From contig NC_133328.1 in NCBI RefSeq assembly GCF_042186555.1, forward strand, positions 66,530,235 to 66,594,234: 64,000 nt of DNA, written 5' to 3'. Each line of letters begins with the position of its first letter. Position 1 is the stretch's first letter. The notes below the pieces were generated by a model. The model did no database searches. It had not been told where the DNA came from and saw only the letters and a program-made list of their open reading frames with translations. Shown piece by piece: positions 47,135-57,559 of the stretch. The translations under genes were made by a program, and so were the position numbers. Origin of the DNA: Aquarana catesbeiana. Its lineage: Eukaryota > Chordata > Amphibia > Anura > Ranidae.

Positions 47135-47440
47135 GGGTACATTCACACCAGCCGCTGGTGTGCATTGCAGTGAAGGCAGTGTTGACCCCAGCGCATCACA
47201 CTGTTCACCTTTTTTTAAACAAACTTTAATGAACTGTCCGGCATGCGGCGATTGCCTTGCTCTGGAAAGAAATACTGTGTGCAGTACTTTTTTTTCAGTG
47301 TAAACAACCACAACACAGTGATTTGAACCGGCCACATGAGAGACAAGGCAATTTGTCTTGACTTGCGGTGGGGGTGTGGTGGTACTTGTGCTGGAATAGC
47401 TGCCCATTGTAGTCCCACTGCACCTGGTGTGAATCTACCC
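47135..47440. mobile_element. TTCACACC-type MITE abutting the Harbinger end
   Basis: Ends GGGTACATTCACACC and GGTGTGAATCTACCC, TAA at 47132-47134 and 47441-47443. The left TAA is also the right target duplication of the Harbinger element. Confidence 0.85.
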
Positions 47441-49289
47441 TAAAGGAGTACTTCAGTCACAAGAAAAAATGTATATACTGCTGGTGAAGGCGGCATTATG
47501 TACAAAGGTTTGCTGTAAAGGTGAACTGAAACGTTAAATACCCAGCAACACAACAAATAGCAGATGTGCTGATCAAAAGACCAAATCCCACCGCAAGCTA
47601 GCATAGTGGATTGGACTGCATGCACAGTAGATGTGGCACGCCAGAGCCGAGTCCCGGTGGTCCGCTAGAACTGTCAGCTAGCCCTGATGTTCTCTGCCAG
47701 ATCCTGCAGTGACGATCCAGGAGAGCAGGCTGAGACAACTTGCAGGTTTGTAAACGCATCTACTAAATGTGAGTGTACGGATTGGAGTTTAAAATGGAAG
47801 TAAACTTGTTTTTAATTCAAATGGCTGACAGGCAGGGTATTTATGACAGAAAAGACCCCTTTGGTCTCTTCTGAAATAAATGCATCCTTCTGCCTGACAG
47901 CTGTCATGTTCACTGAGCCGTGCATGCACAGCTCAGCGAATATTTACAGCCCCGATTGGCTCCCGATCCGTGCCACGGTGATGTGACTCCCCTGCGCATG
48001 TGCGGGAGTGGCATCATCGTGACCTGGCCTATCAAGTGGCCAAAGGCACGGGACCTGGAAGGAAGACCGGGACGAAGATGGAAGCGCTGGGGGCCCTCAG
48101 GATTGTTCCCAGCACTGTACTGGGAGGAAACCATATAACAGGTAAGGATGAGCTCCGGCGTGTTCGCATGCTGCATGTGCCGAGCCCGCCAGGAAGTCAG
48201 CACTGCACAGCGCTAATCACAGGCAGTGAGACATTTCCTGATCTCTGCAGCCGCGCATCGGGACAATGTCTCACTGCTTGTGATTATTGCTCCGCAGTGC
48301 CAACTTCCTGGCGGGCTCTGCATGTGCTATTTGCGAACACGCCGGAGCTCATCCTTAATGACAGGTAAGTCTGCCATAATGTATTAATATGCTGTGTATA
48401 CTAGTACATTATGGCATAACCCACCTAGGGGGCCTTGATAAAAAAAAAATATATAATAATAATAATAGACAGTATCACATTTATCACATTAAGGCAGATG
48501 TGCGCTCTCTCCCCCTTTCTCTGTTTATGTAAATACACAGTAAGGCTAGATTCACACCTGTGCGTGTTGCGATTGATGCATTTTCCGGTGCATTTAGCAT
48601 TTTTAAACACTTTTTGATGCGTTTTGCTTTTTTTGGGGGGGGAGCTAATAGAAAAGTATGACAGTTCTGTTCATGGAGTGCGACTTTGATGCGTCTTGAG
48701 TGCCAGAGTGTAAAGTTGCATCAAAGTTGCACTCCATGAACAGAACTGTCATACTTTCCTATTAGCCAATAAAAAGAACCACTTTATTAGGGCCTATTCA
48801 CAATGCAATGAAAAATGCAGAGATAAAGCTATTACATTGGCATGTGTTTTGTAATGGGTTGCAGTGCATCATTTTCATGTGTTGAGATGCATTTTTTATG
48901 TGTTTTTTTTTTTGCTATTTATTTGAACAGAATCTGCAAGTTTTTTTGAATGAGCTGCCTTCACATGTGTTCGCATTAAAAATGCAGCCTGCCCTACTTT
49001 ATTTAAATAGATGTAATCACAACACAATTATATGAAGTACACTCATTGAGAAACACAAATTTTTATTGTCATTGCATTTGGAATGTGTTTCTGAAGGCGT
49101 TTGATGTAAACAGGCCCTTTGTCGCAGCTAAATTCTACATAGTGACCACCAGGGTCACAATGCAGTTCATAAAAAACTCTGTATTTTTTATTTTTATTCC
49201 AATGAATGTAAGCTGCTCTCTGATTGCACAAGGTGGAGATTGTGATGTCACTACCCCACCACCCTATCTCATCCAATCATAGAAAGTAA
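47441..49289. other. Fold-back repeats, otherwise unassigned
   Basis: 48143-48357 folds on TAAGGATGAGCTCCGGCGTG and its inverse. 48645-48768 folds on GCTAATAGAAAAGTATGACA and its inverse. A TTCACACC-type left end begins at 48545. No exon recognised. Confidence 0.6.
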
Positions 49290-51101
49290 TGGCCCGGAGC
49301 AGAAATATGTAAAAAGGAAATCAAGGGTGCAAAAATTCAAAATGAACGACAGATCGCAAAAAATAGTAGGACAAACCCCAAAAAATTCTTCAAATATATT
49401 AATAGTAAAAAGGTCATGTCTGAGCATGTAGGCCCTTTACAAAATAATCTAGAGTGGGTGACTGGGGACAAGGAGAAGGCTAATTTATTAAATACTTTCT
49501 TCAGCTCTGTGTATACAAAAGAGCATGGGGAAGCTCATGTCCATAATGGGGGTGGTATTGACACAGCCCCCAATGATCCACAATGGCTCAAAAGGGATAT
49601 GGTCCAGAAATATTTAGACAGAATAAAAGTGGATAAAGCACCTGGACCTGATGGCATCCACCCACGGATCCTAAAAGAATTGAGCTCTGTAATTTTAAAG
49701 CCATTGTATCTAATTTTTAGGGACTCATTAATGACAGGAATGGTACCACTGGATTGGCGCAGGGCGAACGTGGTGCCTATATTTAAAAAGGGATCAAAGT
49801 CTTTACCAAGTAACTATAGACCTGTTAGTTTAACTTCTATAGTCGGGAAGATACTGGAGCGTTTAATAAAAGACCACATAGACGAGTTCTTGCTAGAAAA
49901 AAACATTTTAAGCAACAGACAGCATGGATTCATGAAAGACAGAAGTTGTCAGACAAACCTGATTTCTTTTTATGAAGAGGTAAGTAAAACCTTGGACAGA
50001 GGGGTGGCTGTGGACGTGGTTTACTTGGATTTTGCAAAAGCGTTCGATACAGTTCCGCACACACGGCTCATGTGTAAGCTAAAGTCTACAGGGTTGGAAA
50101 TATCAGTTTGTAAATGGATAGAAAACTGGCTAAAAGACAGAATTCAGAGAGTAGTGGTTAATGATTCTTACTCTGAATGGTCTAAGGTTATCAGTGGTGT
50201 ACCCCAAGGTTCAGTGCTGGGACCCTTACTCTTTAATATCTTTATAAATGATATTGGGTCTGGGATCAAAAGTAACATTTCTGTCTTTGCAGATGACACC
50301 AAGCTATGCAGTGGAATAACGTCCTTACAGGATGTCTCCAATTTACAAGCCGACCTCAATGCACTGTCTAATTGGGCGACTATGTGGCAGATGAGGTTTA
50401 ATGTTGAGAAATGTAAAGTTATGCACTTGGGGGCTAAGAATATGCATGCATCATACATTCTAGGGGGAGTACAACTGGGGGAATCCGTAGTGGAGAAGGA
50501 TCTGGGGGTTTTGGTAGATCATAAGCTCAATAATAGCATGCAATGCCAAGCTGCGGTTTCCAAAGCGAGCAAAGTTCTTTCTTGTATTAAGAGAGGTATG
50601 GACTCCAGAGAGAGAGACATCATTTTGCCCCTGTTCAAATCATTAGTAAGACCTCATCTGGAATATGCCGTTCAGTTTTGGGCACCAGTTCTCAAAAAGG
50701 ATATCGGGGAACTGGAGAAAGTGCAGAGAAGGGCAACCAAACTGATAAGAGGCATGGGGGAGCTCAGCTATGAGGAAAGATTAGAGGAACTGAATTTGTT
50801 CACTCTTGAGAAGAGGAGAATAAGGGGGGATATGATCAACATGTTTAAATATATAAGGGGTCCATATAGTGAACTTGGTGTTGAGTTATTCACTTTACGG
50901 TCAACACAGAGGACAAGGGGGCACTCTTTATGACTGGAGGAAAAGAGATTTCATCTCCAAATACGCAAAGGTTTCTTCACAGTAAGAGCTGTGAAAATGT
51001 GGAATAGACTCCCTCCAGAGGTGGTTCTGGCCAGCTCAGTAGATTGCTTTAAGAAAGGCCTGGATACTTTCCTAAATGTACATAATATAACTGGGTACTG
51101 A
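49290..51101 (+). pseudogene. CR1 ORF2 reverse transcriptase, one internal stop
   Basis: One frame runs from about 49290 (no start codon, element truncated) to TGA at 51099-51101, interrupted only by TGA at 50931-50933. Motifs in order: KAPGPDGIHPRIL, NYRPVSLTSIVGKILERLI, RQHGFMKDRSCQTNL, YLDFAKAFDTVPH, GVPQGSVLGPLLF, the catalytic FADDTKL (about 50287-50307), then the thumb MRFNVEKCKVMHLG and the C-terminal RPHLEYAVQFWAPVLKKDI. After the stop the same frame continues with a typical LINE C-terminus (KMWNRLPPEVV). The stop sits where CGA is expected, so one C-to-T change at a CpG explains it. The enzyme performs target-primed reverse transcription. This copy lacks endonuclease and cannot act alone. 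Confidence 0.88.
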
Positions 51102-51330
51102 CATTTATAGGTAAAGTTGATCCAGGGATAATCCGATTGCCTCTCTGGGATCAGGAAGGAATTTTTTCCCCTGCTGTAGCAAATTGGAGCATGCTCTGCT
51201 GGGGTTTTTTGCCTTCCTCTGGAACAACTGTGGATATAGTATTGGGTATATTGTTTTTTTGTTTTTTTTGTTTTTTTATGGTTGGACTGGATGGACTTGT
51301 GTCTTTTTTCAACCTGACTAACTATGTAAA
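49290..51330 (+). mobile_element. CR1-like LINE, 5'-truncated, near-complete RT half
   Basis: Contains the reverse-transcriptase half of ORF2 and a 3' UTR ending GGATGGACTTGTGTCTTTTT and CTATGTAA, like the tail at 19040-19088. The endonuclease part is missing, as expected from incomplete reverse transcription. Confidence 0.88.
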
Positions 51331-51903
51331 GTGCAACTGGGAGGAGGGCCAGCATGACTGGGGTGGGCAGTGAGGAGGAGTAAGAATTGGGGGTAGGGCG
51401 AAGTATTAGGCACTTACCAGGATTGGTGGGTCTTGAGGTGGGGGGAGTTCCTAAGGAAGTTGAGGGCGTTTCAGCTGGTCAGTGGTCAGTCGGAGCTTGA
51501 TGGCCGCAGCAGTTTTGTTCCTTTCTGGAATGGGTGGTGCGGGATGTTTCGGGCCTGTCCTCCGTCATTCACTACCTGGATGACTTTCTTGTATATGGCC
51601 TGCGGAGAGTTCGGTCTGTGCCTCCCTGTTGGCTACAGTTCAACAAGTTTTCGAATCCTTTGGGGTTACTTTGGCCGCCGACAAGACTGAGGGTCCGGCC
51701 ACAGAATTGCGTTTTTTGGGTATCATCATAGATACCTTGGCTATGGAGTGCCGCTTGACATGCCACGTAACATGAACTGGGATAGGAGAAGGATTTCTTT
51801 TGAGATGCTCTTTCATTGCTTTATCATCTTTTCACTTGCCTCTCTTGCAAAGAACTAGAATCATTGCGGACAATAGGAAATCACTTTGTGTGATTTCTTA
51901 AAT
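51331..51903 (+). pseudogene. Reverse-transcriptase fragment, DIRS/Ngaro-like
   Basis: Between about 51530 and 51770, three shifted frames together read DVSGLSSVIHYLDDFLVYG, then LLATVQQVFESFGVTLAADK and TELRFLGIIIDTLAMECRL. YLDD plus the FGV..A..KTEGP and FLGI.IDT pattern is that of tyrosine-recombinase retrotransposons (DIRS/Ngaro). It is not the same family as the element at 1-2530. Short, frameshifted and inert. The bases outside 51480-51775 hold nothing recognised. Confidence 0.6.
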
Positions 51904-52202
51904 CAGGGTAGGGATGAGCTTCGCGTTCGAGTCGAACTCATGTTCGACTCGAACATCGGCTGTTCGATCGCTTGCCGAATTGCAAACGTTATGGGCCGTT
52001 TGCGCCAAATTCGTGTAGCGTGTCACGGCCCATAATTCACTGCGGCAACGCAGTGCATTGCTGGCTGATGATTGGCCAAGAATGCACTATGACCCGCATG
52101 CTTGGCCAATCACAGCGCCGTCAGTAGAGAGAGCTGTAATTGGCCAAAGCCAGGGTGGCTTTGACCAATTATGGCTCAGGGGGTTTAGAACATGCCCCAC
52201 AC

Positions 52203-52209
52203 TATATAA
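52203..52209 (+). promoter_or_regulatory. TATA box, candidate hAT promoter
   Basis: TATATAA within CACTATATAAGGCCGCC, about 300 bases inside the hAT left end and 165 bases before the LTR insertion. Confidence 0.5.
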
Positions 52210-52373
52210 GGCCGCCTGCACGGCGGCCCTGTGTAGCGTGTTCCTGCGTGCTTAGATAGACAGAGAGACAGTGTCATTTCATTTGAGTTAGCTAGATTAG
52301 GCAGGACAGTCAGTGAGTTAGCTGCACTTACAGTGTATTGTGTATATATATGCATCCCAGGTGTTGTATGTAT

Positions 52374-52949
52374 TGTAATAGTCCCTGTCACTGGGAAAAG
52401 GGATGGGATCTCTAACCCTGTGTCCATGTCTTATGGAGAGCCAGCAGGTTGTGTGCCCAGGTGCACACAGCCCATATAACGAGGGGCTAGTGAGAGCAGA
52501 GGGTGAAGGAAGGTGGAGTGTGTGTAGCTTGTTGCTACTGCTGTGTGAAGACAGACCTGTGTCTGGAGAGTGGTCTGCCCTGTGGGAGTCTGCAGCCTAT
52601 GTAAAGGGGATTCTTTGCCCAGGGACTGGGAAAGGCTGGCCAGCCTTGAGAGTCGGGGAGACTGAGGAAGCCAGTGAGTCCAGGGGGCTGTAAAGAATTG
52701 GCAAATCTGTTGAGAGCAAGCAGAGGAACTGCTGACAAGAGAGCCAGGTGGCTTGGTATGTTTTCCTTATTTTTGAAGTGCTTAATGAAGTTAAACCCCT
52801 GCGTGGGAATCCTGAATGGACCTTTTTGCTTTTGTTTTTCGGTTTAATAAACGTGGGCTACCAGGCCCTTAACTATAATGCCTGTCTGAGGTGGACTCAC
52901 TGCACTAAAAACGCATTTATCGCTTGAGCTAAATACCCCAAACATTACA
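52374..52949 (+). repeat. 5' LTR, 576 bp
   Basis: Starts TGTAATAGTCCC, ends CATTACA. TATA-like ATATAA at 52474-52479, polyadenylation signal AATAAA at 52846-52851. By eye identical to the 3' copy. Confidence 0.92.
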
Positions 52950-52951
52950 AG

Positions 52952-52968
52952 TGGTGTTCGAATGCGGG
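52952..52968 (+). promoter_or_regulatory. Possible primer-binding site
   Basis: TGGTGTTCGAATGCGGG starts two bases after the 5' LTR. TGG fits the tRNA CCA end, but the tRNA was not identified. Confidence 0.4.
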
Positions 52969-53230
52969 CAGACAGACGGTGAAGTTCGGGTCTCTGCGCC
53001 AGTAGTGAGTCATTTCAGGAATTGCTGCTAGCGGTGTGTGGCAGCCAGGCAAACTGCATTGCGCAGAAGTTAAATTGATGAACTGTGTTTGTGTACATGA
53101 GACAGCACAATCTGTGTGTGCACTGTGCAGGTGAGGAAAGCTTGCATGAAGTGAAAAGCAACTTGCTTTAAAGTAACAGTGCTTCATTTTTTGCTGGAAA
53201 GCGCAAAAGTGTGGTGGAGTGACTGCAGAG

Positions 53231-56200
53231 ATGAAGCAAGAGTTTGAGCCTGCCGGAGAATATTGCAGACTGTTTTTTGCTACACTTAAAGGGGAAGTGC
53301 ATGCTGTTGCCCCTGGCAACGCTGGTGCAAGCAGGCCAGCTATTAAGGTGCAAAGTCCCAAGCTTACAAGAGGATGCAATTTGGGAAGCCCTGTCAAGGC
53401 TCTGAAGCAAGAGCGCTGTTTTCGGTGCAGAGAGTGGGGGCATGTTATCTCCAAGTGCCCTTTGTCTCAGTCTCCAATACAAGGCGACACGGCCAGACAG
53501 AGGTCTGCAACAATGTTTAGAAAGCCTGATTTAAGTCCCAGGAGTGTCCAAAAGGCTTATCAGAAGTTTGACAAGTATGTGGTTGCCCGTAGCAACGGCA
53601 GTGATGTCAAGTCTGTGGACTACGCGAGAAACGTATTGCCGACAGAGGATCGTGGCATGTGTAAAGCAACAATGCTTCAAGGAGCGCAAAGTCGCTGCTT
53701 TTGGGAGAGTCAGCAAAGTACAGCTGGAAGAGTGCCATCTCCCTTAGCAACAAGGGATCGGGTGTTAACCGGAAGGAGGAGATACAGTGGAGATGTGGAG
53801 CGGCATCCCATTAAAGATATGTGTAAAAATGTACCATGCCTGGAATGTGGTCAACTGGGGCATGAAATTTTTTCTTGTCCCAGGTTATGGAACATGCCTG
53901 GAGATGTGGTTACTGGGCAGAAGTCTTTGTCTGCAAGCCCAGATTTTTGTGCAAACCTATTTTCAGTCACCTCTGGCAACAGTGAGGAAGTACCTGTTGT
54001 GCCTGCAGGGGGTGCTAAGGAGTCAGAAGTGGCTGCTGCAGTTTCATCCCATGGCCACCAGGGAGAGTTAGTCAGTAAAAGTGCGATAAAGGATAGACAA
54101 CGTACTCAAATGAAGCCAGAGTTACCTGCTACAGATTATGGTAAGACTGTTGCAGTTTGCGGGACTGATCCCAGTGAAGTGGGAGTATATCCGGCTGGGA
54201 GATCAGCAGAAGTGGTAAAAATGGACTTGCTGCAGTTTGCTACCCCGAGTAGTGGGGAGACACAGGTTGAAGCTCAACCTGCAGCAAGGTTAAGAACTCA
54301 AAAAGACTGGACTCTGTATGTACCTGGTGTAATCCACCAGAGTGCTGGAAGTGGTAACCTAGGGGTGACCAATACAGTTTGTGTGCCAGGTTCCCTAGTG
54401 ACAGGTGCTACAGAGATGCCCAGGGAAACCTCCCAGGAGCCCGCAGTGGTGAGGCACATGGTTTCCCAGGACAACTGTGGAGCCGCCCTAGTGGGCAAAA
54501 GAATGCCTTTGGAGAGGAAGGGTGGTGTGCTGAGCGTTACACGGGGTGCTGTGTGTTCTGACCAAAGACAGCCTGTTAAAGCTTATAACACTGCTATGTC
54601 TATGGCTGATGATACATGTACTTATTGTGATGTATTCAAAAGTAATGATGATGTTGAAAAGTGTATTACTGACAATGTTGATGGTTTGGTGTCTCCCATG
54701 GTAACCACAGGTAGTGCAGCAGAGTTGTCCCAGGAAATCGCAGGAGGACTCCCAGTGTTGGAGCCGGCGGGGCTCCAGGACAGCTCTGATACTGCTCAGG
54801 TGGAAAACAATGGGAAAATAGCTCAAATGAGGGAGTATGTATTATCACAATCTGATGTGGTTGACAGTGACTGGTGCAGATTGTCTGCTGCTAAACCACT
54901 CTGTCCACCTGTGTCTCCATGGGCAGAGGGAGCAGTACTACAGAGTGCTGATGACTGGAGCACAGACAGGATAGACTGGGATAGTCTCGCCATTAAGGTG
55001 ATAGCGTGGTGGAAAGAAATTTCTGAAGGTAATAGTAAGCTGGACACTATTGCTGCTGTGACAAATGGAGAGGCTGCAAAGCCAGTAGACACAGGTGCGT
55101 TGGCTGTTGCAGAACTTAACCCCCTCCAGGCGGAAGGATCGGAAAAGGGCGCATATATAGCAGAAGTTTTGTCCACAGCAAAAGAGATGAGTCATGTTGA
55201 GTGCCAGGATGATGGGATAATGGATAGGGACTTGGAAGGGCTCAGTGTTGCTGAAAATGAGACAATGAGTGTGACACATGCATTTAGCGGTGCTCATTGG
55301 GAGCCGCAAGTTTTGTCAGTGGCCTCTGAGGTGGAGGTCTCTTTGAGTGTCTCAGCCTCTCAAGCCTTAGCAAATGAGCCCCTCCACGTCGTTAGTAAGG
55401 GAAAAGTCCCTAGAGTTCTGTGTTTAGATGTGGCATGTCTAGAAATAACTGAGATGTTGTTGGAATTGGTGAAAATCTTTCCACTGTATACCTGCATGTA
55501 TCCACCGCAGATGGGCGACCTGGTACTGCGTAGTACCAATCAGTGGAGACACGTGGTACAGGCGATGTTAAGCAATGTTGATAAAAATTGGTTACTGCAA
55601 TGTTGGTTACTTTTGCAGAAAGTGGTCTCGCAGTTCTCTGCGAGAATGCTTCCAGCGACAGTTATGTGCGGAAGGCGTTCAGGGGAACTGCTAAAGGAAT
55701 CAGAAATGATAGACCTAGTAGAAGTCTCTCCGTATGCTGGTGTGATGAGGTGCATTCCTGCTGGTGCGATCCGAGGTGCAGCTGAGCAGTGGTTGGTACA
55801 TGGCGCGTGTGCTGTCTCACCCGCTAGACCTCGTGAAAGGGAAGGGCCCGGAAAAGACGCAGCAGTAGTGGGAATTCAATCCATCACTCGCAGGGAGGTG
55901 CAGTTTGAGGTACCCGGAGACACTTTGACAGGAAATGGCAGTGTTGGTAACTGTAATGAAAAAGTGTATGAGAAGCACTGTAGAGCACTGTCGGACAACT
56001 CAGAGGTATTGGTTGAGGTACCAATGGACACAGAAATGGTTAAAGAGATTGGTGTGGAAAAATGTGCGTTGGTAGGACAGTCGCTATTGGAGTGTTGGAC
56101 AACAGGGAGCGATGTGAAACTGCGGGAATGTCCCATAGGGAGTAACTGCTTGCCTGTAGATGGTCCCTCCCTAGACCCTGTCCTAGCAAACCAGGTGACA

Positions 56201-56857
56201 AGAGGTCTTGATGATGATGATGATGATAATATTGAATTAAATAACCCCTTGTGGAACATTGCTATCGAGGTTAAACAGAAGTATGTGGTGTTGATCTCAG
56301 ATGATTTGGTTGCCAAGGGTAACCACACAGGGGTTAGTGAACCTGATAAACAGATGTTGTTGGTTAGTGTTGCGTCAGGTAGTGAGAGGGGTCAGTCCCT
56401 GACAGATTTCATGGAAATGGGTCCCCAACAGTCCCAGGAGAGTAGGTCTGTGGGAGGGAAAAGGAGGATCCCGTGGCCAGAAGGTGGAAGGGATAGAGAG
56501 ATTAGTGGGAGCCCATGGTTCAAGGTGAAGTGCTGGTGGAAACATACCCGGAAAAAGAAATGGGCCTACGCAGCGAATGGCTGGCACAGAGGTGTCCCAT
56601 TCTTAGTGACTGGTTTATGTGTTCCTCCCTCCGGTGCGAAACAAAGGGGGAGTATAGGGAAATGTAGGACCCTGTTAAGATCCAGGGTGGGACGTACCTG
56701 GAAGCGCACCCGAAAAAAAGGTTGGGCCTACGTGGCTGACAGCCAGCACAGAGGTGTCCCAACCATGACGGGTGCTGGTGTTCCTCCCTCCGGATCGAAA
56801 CAAAGGGGGGGGATATGTAATAGTCCCTGTCACTGGGAAAAGGGATGGGATCTCTAA
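53231..56857 (+). CDS. Long ORF with two CCHC zinc knuckles, no pol domains
   Basis: An unbroken frame of about 1208 codons begins at ATG 53231; the frame is open from 53177 with no earlier ATG. It ends inside the 3' LTR. Two nucleocapsid-type knuckles are visible: CFRCREWGHVISKC from residue 63 and CLECGQLGHEIFSC from residue 203, both C-x2-C-x4-H-x4-C. A long, acidic, low-similarity middle follows, with a VDTGA near residue 620 and an aspartate run near 995. The last 120 residues hold two copies of a module containing WAYxAxxxHRGVP and VPPSGxKQRG. No matrix or capsid region precedes the knuckles. I do not recognise the middle. Gag-like RNA packaging is the only function suggested. That such a long frame is intact argues for youth or selection. 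Confidence 0.75.
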   Translation: MKQEFEPAGEYCRLFFATLKGEVHAVAPGNAGASRPAIKVQSPKLTRGCNLGSPVKALKQERCFRCREWGHVISKCPLSQSPIQGDTARQRSATMFRKPDLSPRSVQKAYQKFDKYVVARSNGSDVKSVDYARNVLPTEDRGMCKATMLQGAQSRCFWESQQSTAGRVPSPLATRDRVLTGRRRYSGDVERHPIKDMCKNVPCLECGQLGHEIFSCPRLWNMPGDVVTGQKSLSASPDFCANLFSVTSGNSEEVPVVPAGGAKESEVAAAVSSHGHQGELVSKSAIKDRQRTQMKPELPATDYGKTVAVCGTDPSEVGVYPAGRSAEVVKMDLLQFATPSSGETQVEAQPAARLRTQKDWTLYVPGVIHQSAGSGNLGVTNTVCVPGSLVTGATEMPRETSQEPAVVRHMVSQDNCGAALVGKRMPLERKGGVLSVTRGAVCSDQRQPVKAYNTAMSMADDTCTYCDVFKSNDDVEKCITDNVDGLVSPMVTTGSAAELSQEIAGGLPVLEPAGLQDSSDTAQVENNGKIAQMREYVLSQSDVVDSDWCRLSAAKPLCPPVSPWAEGAVLQSADDWSTDRIDWDSLAIKVIAWWKEISEGNSKLDTIAAVTNGEAAKPVDTGALAVAELNPLQAEGSEKGAYIAEVLSTAKEMSHVECQDDGIMDRDLEGLSVAENETMSVTHAFSGAHWEPQVLSVASEVEVSLSVSASQALANEPLHVVSKGKVPRVLCLDVACLEITEMLLELVKIFPLYTCMYPPQMGDLVLRSTNQWRHVVQAMLSNVDKNWLLQCWLLLQKVVSQFSARMLPATVMCGRRSGELLKESEMIDLVEVSPYAGVMRCIPAGAIRGAAEQWLVHGACAVSPARPREREGPGKDAAVVGIQSITRREVQFEVPGDTLTGNGSVGNCNEKVYEKHCRALSDNSEVLVEVPMDTEMVKEIGVEKCALVGQSLLECWTTGSDVKLRECPIGSNCLPVDGPSLDPVLANQVTRGLDDDDDDNIELNNPLWNIAIEVKQKYVVLISDDLVAKGNHTGVSEPDKQMLLVSVASGSERGQSLTDFMEMGPQQSQESRSVGGKRRIPWPEGGRDREISGSPWFKVKCWWKHTRKKKWAYAANGWHRGVPFLVTGLCVPPSGAKQRGSIGKCRTLLRSRVGRTWKRTRKKGWAYVADSQHRGVPTMTGAGVPPSGSKQRGGICNSPCHWEKGWDL

Positions 56858-57391
56858 CCCTGTGTCCATGTCTTATGGAGAGCCAGCAGGTTGTGTGCCC
56901 AGGTGCACACAGCCCATATAACGAGGGGCTAGTGAGAGCAGAGGGTGAAGGAAGGTGGAGTGTGTGTAGCTTGTTGCTACTGCTGTGTGAAGACAGACCT
57001 GTGTCTGGAGAGTGGTCTGCCCTGTGGGAGTCTGCAGCCTATGTAAAGGGGATTCTTTGCCCAGGGACTGGGAAAGGCTGGCCAGCCTTGAGAGTCGGGG
57101 AGACTGAGGAAGCCAGTGAGTCCAGGGGGCTGTAAAGAATTGGCAAATCTGTTGAGAGCAAGCAGAGGAACTGCTGACAAGAGAGCCAGGTGGCTTGGTA
57201 TGTTTTCCTTATTTTTGAAGTGCTTAATGAAGTTAAACCCCTGCGTGGGAATCCTGAATGGACCTTTTTGCTTTTGTTTTTCGGTTTAATAAACGTGGGC
57301 TACCAGGCCCTTAACTATAATGCCTGTCTGAGGTGGACTCACTGCACTAAAAACGCATTTATCGCTTGAGCTAAATACCCCAAACATTACA
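56816..57391 (+). repeat. 3' LTR, 576 bp
   Basis: Same sequence as 52374-52949, offset 4442. AATAAA at 57288-57293. Followed by (TA)n at 57395-57411. Confidence 0.92.
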
Positions 57392-57559
57392 AGATATATA
57401 TATATATATATACACTGTATTCAGTTTAGCTAGATCCGTTCCTGTTATCTTCCTACTGCCTACTGACAGGCAGGCTTGTCTTGTTACAGTATTTACAGCT
57501 ACCTGAAGAAAATTGCTGGTGTTCTTTTGATCCTATTAGTACCACAGTCAGGCAGCTAG

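Larger units (their letters stand above)
52374..57391 (+). mobile_element. Young non-autonomous LTR retroelement, 5.0 kb
   Basis: Two 576-bp direct repeats (52374-52949, 56816-57391) flank a 3.9-kb interior with a possible primer-binding site (TGGTGTTCGAATGCGGG at 52952), one long ORF and a polypurine tract (AAACAAAGGGGGGGG, 56798-56812). No protease, reverse transcriptase, RNase H or integrase motif was found, so mobility must rely on enzymes from another element. No clean target duplication (TGTAT versus AGATA), perhaps obscured by the (TA)n at the site. Confidence 0.85.

Noticed and set aside
52403..52693. Identical 96-codon frames in both LTRs (second at 56845-57135) as a gene
   Set aside because: They are part of the LTR itself. 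Identity reflects LTR duplication, not two genes, and no domain is visible.
55088..55102. VDTGA in the LTR-element ORF as a retroviral-type protease active site
   Set aside because: The hydrophobic context and the downstream flap and ILGR-like motifs are missing, so it is probably coincidental.
53100..57391. LTR element as an endogenous retrovirus with env
   Set aside because: No signal peptide, furin site, transmembrane segment or pol domain was seen; CCHC knuckles alone do not make it a retrovirus.
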